Origin: Opitutales bacterium
Lineage (GTDB): Bacteria > Verrucomicrobiota > Verrucomicrobiia > Opitutales > JABSRG01
DNA length: 64,000 bases
Reading direction: 5' to 3'
NCBI GenBank assembly: GCA_028280845.1
Contig: JANQKZ010000024.1
Span: forward strand, 1-64,000
Shown: in pieces, positions 52,061 to 60,800 of the stretch
Numbering within the stretch: position 1 is the first letter of the stretch
Layout of the letters: every line of letters starts with the position of its first letter
Translations under genes and position numbers: made by a program
Notes under the pieces: generated by a model
Told to the model about the DNA's origin: nothing
What the model saw: the letters and a program-made list of their open reading frames with translations, nothing else
Database searches by the model: none

Positions 52061-53377
52061 TTATTCTGCCGCATTCTGCTCACGCATTCCGCTTTCTGAC
52101 TTCTGACCTCCGATTTCCGAATCTAAGGCCTCCAGACGTTCACGGCCCTGATCCGCCCAGGGATTAGAAGGAAAAAACAGGATTAGCTGGTCATATACGG
52201 TTCGGGCCGTTTCCGGGTTCCCCAGCGATTCATAACAAAGACCATTGGTGTACAAGAGTTCGGGGATCCACGCATACCCGATCCGGGAAAAGATCACCCC
52301 CTGGCTGACCTGCTCCATCGCTTCATGGAAGTCTTCATCCAGGAGACCAATTCGCGCGAGGACCAGCTGACGCAAGGAAAAGTCCGGATCGCGAGATTCC
52401 AATTCCCCGGCTTCCTCCAGGAAAAGCCTGGCCGATTCCACCCGGTTCAGGCGAACATTACAGTAGGCAGTCCAGAGGATGGCTTTCGTGCAGTAGGGGT
52501 TACCCGACAGAGAACGGATACGATCATAAAGGATCAAAGCTTCATCCAAATTCCCGGCACTTCTTAATTGTCCGGCATATTGCATGAGCAGGTTGTGTAG
52601 CTCCAGATCATCGTTCGTTAAGGGGACAATTCCCAGCAACGCTAAGGCTCGGGTATGACTTCCTGCCTCCACGAGCCTCTCCGAAAGATTCAGCGTATGT
52701 TGAACGTAGTTAGGGGTCACGCGTGTGAGGGGGATTTCCAGAACCATGGCGTAGGCCTCATCGAAATGACCCGCCTCAATGAGACCTCCCAGGTATTCGT
52801 CGACTAGCGGGTGAATATTGAAATGCTCCTCGGGAACCGGAAGATACTTCACCAGGGGCCACACATAAGGACGCATGAGGTCCAGCACCTCAGCCTCCGG
52901 GCCATCCTGGCGAAGCGCGTTCCGGGCCTCCATGAGCTCCTCCGGAATGGCGAATTCGAGGATAAACTCCTGTATATCATTCAGAGGAATAAACACCCGT
53001 TCGTTCACGCTCTGCGTATCAGCCAGCCGTAATTCCAACTCTGCTCCCTGAACCCCCAGCAGGAAAGACTCACTCGTCCGCCCCCCCGAGGATACCAAAA
53101 TTGGAATCTCCTTTTGCCCCCACAGGGTGTCCCAGTCCTGATTGGGCGACACAGATTCCCGGGCAACCCCAGGGAAGCTCGTGGACACAAGAATGAGAAC
53201 AGACAGCAGGTAGGGCGCGACGCTCCTGTCGCGCCGCAAAACAGGTTTCAAGCGCATCCCATGCCGCCCGCTATCAAGGTTCAAAAATTTACCAGCGGAT
53301 CTGCCAAAGCTACTCACCCTTGTAGCGGTGCCGTCTCGCCGCGCCCAATTTGAAAAGAACTGTATCCACTTGATCAT
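52061..53377 (-). CDS. Exported TPR-repeat protein of the Exb operon
   Basis: 438 residues from the ATG overlapping the previous stop (TAATG); a later ATG at about 53258 (MRLKPVLRR) gives a cleaner signal peptide (VAPYLLSVLILVSTSFPGVA). The mature part has helical repeats (about 150-410; ALLGIVPLTNDDLELHNLLMQY, AGNLDEALILYDRI, SLGNPETARTVYDQLILFFP), the last being a good TPR. Two repeat hairpins are read inside the N-terminal region (RRDGTATR and RRDRSVAPY), and a heptamer array encodes the tail SEIGGQKSESGMR. It probably works in the periplasm with the VWA/Exb complex. Confidence 0.7.
   Translation of the reverse strand: MIKWIQFFSNWARRDGTATRVSSFGRSAGKFLNLDSGRHGMRLKPVLRRDRSVAPYLLSVLILVSTSFPGVARESVSPNQDWDTLWGQKEIPILVSSGGRTSESFLLGVQGAELELRLADTQSVNERVFIPLNDIQEFILEFAIPEELMEARNALRQDGPEAEVLDLMRPYVWPLVKYLPVPEEHFNIHPLVDEYLGGLIEAGHFDEAYAMVLEIPLTRVTPNYVQHTLNLSERLVEAGSHTRALALLGIVPLTNDDLELHNLLMQYAGQLRSAGNLDEALILYDRIRSLSGNPYCTKAILWTAYCNVRLNRVESARLFLEEAGELESRDPDFSLRQLVLARIGLLDEDFHEAMEQVSQGVIFSRIGYAWIPELLYTNGLCYESLGNPETARTVYDQLILFFPSNPWADQGRERLEALDSEIGGQKSESGMREQNAAE
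52085..52120. repeat. Heptamer array at the 3' end of the TPR gene
   Basis: CATTCCG, then after one base TTTCTGA, CTTCTGA, CCTCCGA and TTTCCGA (52093-52120). The array is translated in the C-terminal tail of the TPR protein. Confidence 0.85.
53211..53341. repeat. Two GTAG-headed hairpins inside the TPR gene's 5' end
   Basis: GTAGGGC head near 53211 with GGCGCGAC (53214-53221) paired to GTCGCGCC (53228-53235). A second unit TGTAGCGGTG...CGCCGC (about 53315-53341) has the same build. Both lie within the predicted coding region. Confidence 0.65.
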
Positions 53378-56300
53378 TACATCAACGAGCTATGCAGTTG
53401 CTCCAATTCTCCATAGACCTGGGTTTCCTCGTAGCCCGGAGTATTCAGGGCTTCCTTCAAGGTATTCTCCGCATCGGCCCGGGCCCCCAGGCGAAGCAAG
53501 GTTTCGGCATCCCGGAGGTAAGCCTTGGCCGCCCACTCCCGATACTGGGCAAAAGCCAGAAAGGTGCGCTCAAAATAGCCGTGCGCTTCGGAATACAGGT
53601 CCCGGCGAAAAAAACACATACCGATTTTATATTGCGCCTCCGCCCAGGATTCCCCCCGCCACGACCGCGTCCTTAAAATCTTTTCGTAGCGTCCGATCGC
53701 CTCCTCATAGCGCCCAGCCTCCATGAGGACATCCCCCTGTCGCATGGCTGCCCGCACGGCTTCGGATCTTGCAGGAAAACGCTCCTGGGCTTGATTGAAA
53801 TGCTGGAACGCCATCTCGAAATTGCCCTCCTGAGCTTCAATTTCTCCAGCCGTCATCAATGCCTGGAGGACAGCTTCTTCCGCATCGCTGTACTCCTCGA
53901 TTACCTGGTTCAGGGATTTCCGCACCAGCGGCTTAAGAGCAATATTGTCGTACGACGCTAAACGATCTGCAATCCAGACCAGGGTGCGTGGACTGGCCAG
54001 CTCTATATCCTTTTCCGTGAAGAGCTCAGTCGGATTGACCGGGTCTCCCAGTGAATCCAGCACCATATGAAGGCGAAGGGCCAGAGTCCTCCGCCCCTCT
54101 GCCTCCGCGGCGGCATAAGCTGCTTTGTAGGCTGCCGCCGGGGTCTTTACCGGCAGCAAATTCAACTGCGCGGTAACACGATCACGGTACTCCTCTAGCG
54201 CGGCCAAATCCGTCGCGACCTGGGCACGGAAATCTTCGTCCCGGAGCAGCAATTCCTGCAAATCATTATCAATGGCAGGGTGATCGCCAAAGTAATCATA
54301 AAGGACCCGCCGATCCCCCATCAGCTCTGCCCGGAATGCTTCATCTCGAATGAAAGCATCGAGGAAGGCAATCGTCACATCATAGCGTGTCTTGAATTCG
54401 GAATACTTTTCAGGATAAGCAAACAGGATTTGATCAATCCCATAAGCCGTCGGAATGTCCCCGTAGTTGACAACGGCATCGTAATAGGCCTCCAGCATTT
54501 GGGCAGGATTCCCCATCAACTCAAAGGCACGCCCCTGCTCAAAAATGGCGGCGGTCAGTTGCCCCTTTTCGCCATAGGTTTCCTGATACCTTCGGTAGTG
54601 CTTTTCCATCCGGGAGAACCAGCCGTTCGCCTCAAACAGTTTACCCAGTTGAAAAACGGCATGGTTGATGAAACCCATTTCATCAGTGAACTTCGCCACA
54701 TTTTCGTAGTGTTCAATGGCCTTGCGAACACGGGCACCCGCCGAGGCGATATCCCCCAGAAAGACTTCACCTTCGCCACGCAGAATACTCTCGGGATACT
54801 TCTTGGCGAATTCGGCAAAAACCGCCTCCGCCTCGGCGAACCCATCGTCGGCGAACAGGGCGACCCCGATTCGGAATTGGGCATCTTCGTGGTAAGGGCT
54901 TTGCGGATAGCGGTCTTTCACCGCAGAAAACAAATCAATCGCTTCCTCGTAGTCCTCTGTGAACAGCCTACAGAGGCCGCCCCAATAATACGCCCCGTCC
55001 ATCATGGGAGTATCGGGATGATTCTCGATATAAGCCCGGAATTGATCGGCCCCTTCCGCATATTGCTCGAGCTTTAAGTAGGTCGCCCCCATGTAGTAAA
55101 TCAGCTGGGGATTATAGTCATCCGCCGGGTCGCGTTCGATATACCGGATACAGAAGGCCAACAGGCGTTCATATTGCTCGGACCTGAGCAACAAACCGGC
55201 CAGGGTGACCGAGATCTCCCGCCGATACCGTGTCCAGTCCTCCCGGTCCAGATAGAGATTGGCCAGGGCTTCAGCCTTTGGAATCTCATTGAGCAAATCA
55301 GCCTGAACAAAGGCGGCATAGTAATAATCCTCTACCTGGTCCACCCGGTCGGGATAATCCTCAGCCAAACGGTAAAACGCCCAGTAAGCCTCCCAGTTCC
55401 GGTCCGTATTTTTAAAGTTGCTCGCCTTTCGCCATTCTAATTCTGGCGTGTAGCTCTGGACCCCTTCCAAAACCTCCACCTGCTGTTCCGCGTTAATCAG
55501 ATCGACCTCCAGCTCCCCTTTGCGCTCCTGGGCGGATTGGGTATTGGACAGCGCGATGACTCGAAGCTGATTCTCAATGCGCGCCACCCGGCCTGCCCAA
55601 TAGGCCTGCAGTTCATCCGTAGTGAGCGTCATGTAGAACAGAAGAGAGGCCTCCAGGTAGCGCTCTAACTCCGTCAACTTGTCCCCACCCTCAAGTAGTT
55701 TTAAATTAAATCGTACATCATATCGACTCGGACTATCCCCGGTCAGATAGGGCAGCAATGTGGCGATTTGGTCGTATTGACCCGTTTCGATGTAGGCTTC
55801 GGTCAGCGCCGCCGCGGCCAGGGTTTGGCGCTCAGGATCCGGACTCGCCAGGAGCTTGAGAAACCAGGGAACCCCGATCTCCCAGTTACGAATAATATAA
55901 ATCGTTTGGACGAGCTTCTCCAGTGAATCCTGACGCTGCTTCTCCGTGAACCGCATATCCAGCGGAGGGGACAAGGCTACCGTCAAATCAGCCACCGCAC
56001 TTTCCCATTGGGCAAGCCCCCGCTTACAGTCAGCCCGAAAACCCAGCATCAGGTGACGGCGTGCTCCCGAGGGAAACATCGACTCGTAGCGATTAAACAC
56101 CTCCATGGCTCGCTCCAGGTAGGTGACCTCCCGACCCGCGCCGTATTGCTGCATGTACCCCACGCCTAGAAAAACCAGCATGCCTTCGAGCACCTGTCGC
56201 TCCGCATCCGGCGCATGCTCAAAGCGGCGCACCAGCTCCTCAAAATAGGGGATCCCCGCCTCGAACCTGCCTTCGCCAATAAATCCCTCGGCCGCCTCCC

Positions 56301-56409
56301 GCAGCTGACGCGTTCCCATCTGGTGCGAACTCTGGCCCCGGAGCCCGGGACTCACCGCAATGAGGCCGCACCCCACGCCCACAAGCCACATACGCCGAAC
56401 CCAACCCAT
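53377..56409 (-). CDS. Large exported TPR-repeat protein
   Basis: About 1010 residues from the ATG at 56409, which gives a signal peptide (MGWVRRMWLVGVGCGLIAVS). A GTG at 56541 would add 44 unlikely residues. The protein is a chain of TPR-like helices: FEELVRRFEHAPDAERQVLEG, YLKLEQYAEGADQFRAYIE, FTEDYEEAIDLFSAVKDRYP (the TolA-trimeric/BamD-like 'RYPxSPYHEDA' form), FADDGFAEAEAVFAEFAKKYP and AGRYEEAIGRYEKIL. Similar long TPR proteins precede ExbB/ExbD genes in Verrucomicrobia and Planctomycetes as far as I recall. Likely a periplasmic scaffold. The stop overlaps the next start. Confidence 0.78.
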   Translation of the reverse strand: MGWVRRMWLVGVGCGLIAVSPGLRGQSSHQMGTRQLREAAEGFIGEGRFEAGIPYFEELVRRFEHAPDAERQVLEGMLVFLGVGYMQQYGAGREVTYLERAMEVFNRYESMFPSGARRHLMLGFRADCKRGLAQWESAVADLTVALSPPLDMRFTEKQRQDSLEKLVQTIYIIRNWEIGVPWFLKLLASPDPERQTLAAAALTEAYIETGQYDQIATLLPYLTGDSPSRYDVRFNLKLLEGGDKLTELERYLEASLLFYMTLTTDELQAYWAGRVARIENQLRVIALSNTQSAQERKGELEVDLINAEQQVEVLEGVQSYTPELEWRKASNFKNTDRNWEAYWAFYRLAEDYPDRVDQVEDYYYAAFVQADLLNEIPKAEALANLYLDREDWTRYRREISVTLAGLLLRSEQYERLLAFCIRYIERDPADDYNPQLIYYMGATYLKLEQYAEGADQFRAYIENHPDTPMMDGAYYWGGLCRLFTEDYEEAIDLFSAVKDRYPQSPYHEDAQFRIGVALFADDGFAEAEAVFAEFAKKYPESILRGEGEVFLGDIASAGARVRKAIEHYENVAKFTDEMGFINHAVFQLGKLFEANGWFSRMEKHYRRYQETYGEKGQLTAAIFEQGRAFELMGNPAQMLEAYYDAVVNYGDIPTAYGIDQILFAYPEKYSEFKTRYDVTIAFLDAFIRDEAFRAELMGDRRVLYDYFGDHPAIDNDLQELLLRDEDFRAQVATDLAALEEYRDRVTAQLNLLPVKTPAAAYKAAYAAAEAEGRRTLALRLHMVLDSLGDPVNPTELFTEKDIELASPRTLVWIADRLASYDNIALKPLVRKSLNQVIEEYSDAEEAVLQALMTAGEIEAQEGNFEMAFQHFNQAQERFPARSEAVRAAMRQGDVLMEAGRYEEAIGRYEKILRTRSWRGESWAEAQYKIGMCFFRRDLYSEAHGYFERTFLAFAQYREWAAKAYLRDAETLLRLGARADAENTLKEALNTPGYEETQVYGELEQLHSSLM

Positions 56410-56958
56410 TCGGGCCGAACAAAAGAAACGGCCGCATAGGGCACCTATGCGGAAATCAGGTGTATTTGAGGAAAGCACGTGTATCAGGACCGAGCACCCG
56501 GCATCAGGTGAACTCGATCTTGGTAAACTAATTACATTCACGCTGGAAAACCCCGGAGCAAGCGAGAACCCCGATCCCCATGCAATAATTCCGTTTCAAT
56601 GTGTACATCCGGCAACAGGGTCGCCGGAATCCCCAAATCCCCGGCTCCCAGGTGCAATTCGGACCACCGAGAGGAGACTTCGGGAGAGGGGCGTAGCCCG
56701 TCTCCGCCCCGCCTTTGCGGGGCTACGCCGCGGCACTTTTTGCCAATGGCAAAAAGTGGTACACGGGGCGGGAGTCGAAATAGGTTTATACGGGTTGAAG
56801 TCCCGTCTCTAAGTGACTGTAGAGCGGCCTGATAAGAGAAGTTATGCGGAAATCTGATTTCTGGGAGAATCCCAAAAACCTAGCAGGAATGGCAGAAATC
56901 CGGTGGAAGCCTCGCTATATCTCCTAGGCGTATAGCATAAGAATAAAAAACTATAAGC
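56410..56958. other. Intergenic region with paired hairpins
   Basis: No gene supported. GGCGTAGCCC (56690-56699) pairs with GGGCTACGCC (56720-56729), giving two GTAG-headed units in inverted order. CACTTTTTGCC (56734-56744) pairs with GGCAAAAAGTG (56748-56758) over a 3-nt loop. Promoters of the TPR-Exb operon must lie on the minus strand near 56410-56600. The region marks the switch from GC-rich core genes to AT-richer accessory genes. Confidence 0.6.
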
Positions 56959-57243
56959 CTATCTTCGAACCGGATGATCAGTATCCTCTGCGATTTGACA
57001 AAGGATTTCTCGCTTCCTGCGCCTGGTAAGGCTGGTTTCCTTGCCAGCCAAAACATTGAGTCGCTCGATTTCGTCCTGGATGGCAGAAATCCCCTGCAGT
57101 CGGGCTGCCGCAGCTCTCACGGAAGAACATTTACTGCCTGGATAGACTGTTAGGTAGGCATCTGTTTGGTTTAGTCCTCCACTAATCAACCTACAAAATT
57201 CTTCCTGTCTTTGATTGATCACAACTGCTATGGTTACTCCCAA
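56959..57243 (-). pseudogene. Truncated terminase-small-subunit-like protein
   Basis: About 87-94 residues, start TTG 57243 or GTG 57222. NQRQEEFCRLISGGLNQTDAYL followed by TVYPGSKCSSVRAAAARLQG matches the N-terminal DNA-binding domain of phage terminase small subunits (usual form 'T.kQ.rF..e...~g.n.t.Aa..aGys...a...a.rLl'). Members continue for another 60 or more residues; this stops right after DTDHPVRR. No other phage gene is near. Probably a prophage remnant, or a small DNA-binding protein. Confidence 0.55.
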
Positions 57244-57424
57244 TTAAGCCTAGCAGAAGGGAAACATCACTAAACTGCATAATCCATGACATCAAAAGAA
57301 GTAGAGGTTCGTTCCCACCATCAAGTTATCGCAGGGGAGGAAAGGTATAAATACCTCACCCTTAATGACCTTAATGGTAAGCATCAGACTCACCATTTCC
57401 CATCTAAAGGGTCGGAGGTTTTCG

Positions 57425-57872
57425 TTATAAGAAGGGAACAATAATACACCCAGGCGGAAAACTGCCTTCATAGTCACAGTTTTGAAAAACCACCGCGTAT
57501 GCCCGTGAGAACGGGAGAGCTCCGATCTCATTAAATGAAGATTCCAATAGTTGCTCCTCAATTTTATGGAGGTTGTGAGAAGCTTGCTTGAATGGGTCCT
57601 TCACTGGATGCCTTGAACCATAGCGGTACACATCTCCCCTCCTCTGAATTGTAGAACATATGCCCTCCTTTTACCTCAATAACAGCAATCCCGTAACGCG
57701 GATGGACTATTACAAAATCAGCCTCACCCTCTCGGATTACCTCCCTATCAGAAGGGTAGCTGTGGAATACTTTGATATCATCTGGAAGCTGATTGCAGAG
57801 AACCTCTGCAACCTTCCTCTCGGGTGCAAGATCAATAGAGCTTGGTTTTTTCCTCGGAATAAGAATTGCCAT
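57425..57872 (-). pseudogene. NERD-domain gene with frameshift
   Basis: The first part (from 57872) reads LPDDIKVFHSYPSDRE, EGEADFVIVHPRYGIAVIEV, KGG: the NERD nuclease-like core with its D...E-x-K site. After EEG the frame breaks. The frame entered by dropping one G from the GGGG run near 57631-57636 continues VYRYGSRHPVKDPFKQASHN, then FSRAYAVVFQNCDYEG, the expected second half of the NERD domain. It then stops at 57425, where family members would go on. It begins 12 bp after the helicase stop, so it was probably co-transcribed. Likely inactive, unless the base is a sequencing error. Confidence 0.7.
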
Positions 57873-57883
57873 TGGGGAATAAT

Positions 57884-60800
57884 TTAAGGCGTTTGCACAG
57901 CGATTATTTCCACCTCCCTGAACTCGTACTCAGATAATTCCAGGGTTATGGAATTCCTAAGCCGACGGAGCCTCAACTTGTGAGGTCGGTCCAGGTTGGT
58001 GGTTGGACTATACAGCCACTTCCCGAAGACTACTCTTCCGTCAGGAAGCCTAACAATTGTGACTTGGTTTGCCCTCGGAAGGGCATTTTCATCTTCTTGT
58101 TCAAATCTGGTGAATTTACAAAACCCTTCTTGCAATCCAGCCACTTCGTTGTCCTCTACAAGAAAACTAAATTCATACGGAGGGTTTTCATTTTGTAGTC
58201 TCAATGTGCTCCAACAATCGGCCTGTGATTCATCAGCGACTCCCGTATCAATTTGCTCCGACCGATTACCCCTAAATCCATTAAGCAGAAACTCCAAAGT
58301 TTCACCTGGCAGAAGTCGCTCATCACGGCAACCTGACGTCAACAACCTTCTGATAGCTTCTCTTTCAGCAATGGCTTCTGGCCAAGTTTCTTCTACAGTT
58401 AAGAGTTTTACGGTTTCTTCTATCCATTTCATAGCGAACTCAGAATTATTTGGGTGAGACAATTCTGCTAAATGCCCAGAACCCCCAGCCAGAGAATCAT
58501 AGAGAATAACACTCTGAAATTCCCCCGAGACTGGATCAGGAGGAGGATCCAGGACTCCAATTTCTCTTTGGTCTAATTCCAATAAACTGGCCGCTGACAA
58601 ACGAAAGGCTTGTCCCAAAGTGTAAAGCAAGTCGGGTTCTATCTCTTGGTTGAAATTAGAAAAATCCAATTTGAGTAAGTTGGATGTTTGTCTAGCAGCT
58701 AAATGATGATTTCGCCAAACGGGTGCCTCATCCTCATCCCAACAACGCCTACGCTGATCAGGAGAGGTCAAGGGGGAGTGCCATTCAAATCGTGTTGGGA
58801 GATCAACCCTTCCATTTGCTCCTTCCCGCCTTTCGCTTTCCGCATAACCGCACCTCTGACAGATGGCGAATCCCAATTCATTTTCACCGCTATTTATCAA
58901 GAGTAAATCGCCAGCCTCCCTATACCTTGCTGTACATCCCTCAATACCTCCGAAGTTTCCCTGAGGCGGGTCGCATTGATCAGGATGAGAAAAAGCAGTA
59001 GTATAGACTTCTAGTTCACCAACTCGCTCAAAGTCGTTGCCGAATCTTGGTGGATCCCAAGCTGCTGTAGTAAAACCGTGCTTAGGAAATAGAAAAACAC
59101 CGCGAGTGAAGTTGCCATTAGGAGGTGGAGGCGGGGATTCCTCCGTTAGACTATAGTCAAAGTAACCTCTTCGATTTTTAACAAATTGTCCTCTCAATCC
59201 CCAAGCCTCATTTTGGGAAGCGGTCCCGGTCCAATGTTTTAATAAGCCTCTGGAAGTGATGACTCTACCTCCCACCAATAACTGTGAGCCCGGTGTATAT
59301 TCTCGCATGGCCATCATGCTATCTCTTTGAAGGCGGTATTGATCCTCCTCTCTTGCAACCAGTCGCCCATTCTGATTTCCCCTTTGGACTCTTTGTGCAA
59401 CTTGAACTCTTAATCTACTTAATCCTATCGGAAAACCGTACCGGGGCAGGACTCTAGCATCTGCTAGAGCTTCAATAACGGTCAACCTATGCAGCGCTAA
59501 TAGTTGGAAAAATATAGCATTTGCCTGTCCACGACATTGGCCAAACAGAGCGGATCCCGGGTTTGCCGATGGAACCTCTTCCCAGGCCCTAAGTAGCTCT
59601 CCGGTGATATCCTTCCAGGAGGTAAGGGCACTTAAAAATTCGTCCCTGATTCGCTGAATATTTTCCACCCAATTTCCCTCACTTGCATCGACGTTTGCGC
59701 ACCCGTCCCATAAGTTCAATAAGGTAGTAGGATAACCTCTTGCATCATCCTCTATTAGAGTCTCCAAGAATTCAATAAACAGCTCCGAAACAGAGTTCTC
59801 CACGGGATTATCTAATCCAGGTTTATTTTGACCAGACTCCCAAACGTTTGGAAGTACTTGGCCAGTGAACCTCCCCATCCTTCCATAGGCGTCCATTGCT
59901 CCTGTATTTCTAGCGTGGGCAAGGTGCGTCCTAAAGAATTCTCCCAAAATCCAAGAATTGGCGTGGCGTCGAACAAGCGGAGCTCGATCCAAGAATATGG
60001 TTGGCCGACGTAACTCTCGGTCAATATAGCGCTTAAAGCCGAGAAAGACTTCCCGCTCGAACGCAGTTGGCCTGGAAAACCCAAGTACAGCTGAGGTCCC
60101 ATCGGCCCTCCGCCCAGCACGTCCTGCACGCTGTAGATAATTTGCTTTTCCAGGGGGAAGGTTTCCAAGAAATACAGCACTCAATCCACCTATATCGATC
60201 CCTAGTTCCAGGGTAGTTGTGCTGCTCAATATATTCCTTACCCCCTCTTTAAATAGGTTCTGGAGCCGTGCATTTTCTTGGGGTGAGAGTTGGGCGCTAT
60301 GCTCTTCAGCCCATAAGCCCATTTTGAACCCCTTCCATTCGAGCATTTCCCTCCTTCTCCGTCCAATCCTTGGGTCATTGTCTAAGTCATCGTAACTAAT
60401 TTCGGACAAACTAGGAATATGAGCTCCGGGATACAGGCCTACCACGCTCCTGGCCCAGACTTGACCCGTCACCTGACACTGATGCAGGGTAGAGGGCCTT
60501 TTCAAGCCGAGTTGCCTAAATTTTAGTTGTAAGGCAGGCACTGCATTATTAGCATTTGTGGAGGCGTTAGGATTATGGTTAAGCCAACTTAATCTACCAC
60601 TTTCAGCTTCAGAACAAAGCGCCTCAAAAACGGCACGTAAGACTTCTGGAGCAATTTCCTGGCTGTCTTCTTCGGAAAGGCCGATTTCATTGAGAACCGC
60701 TAATGTGAAGGCATTTCTTCTAGACACTTGCCCGCCCGCAAAACTAGCTCCCAAAAAGGCAAACATTGATTGTCGGAAAGGTTGATCACATGAAAACCAC

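Noticed and set aside
54280-55077. 265-codon open frame antisense to the large TPR gene
   Set aside because: No motif; the TPR reading is continuous with clear repeats and fits the operon direction.
57292-57561. 89-codon open frame downstream of the NERD remnant
   Set aside because: It overlaps the second half of the NERD domain in another frame, with no domain of its own.
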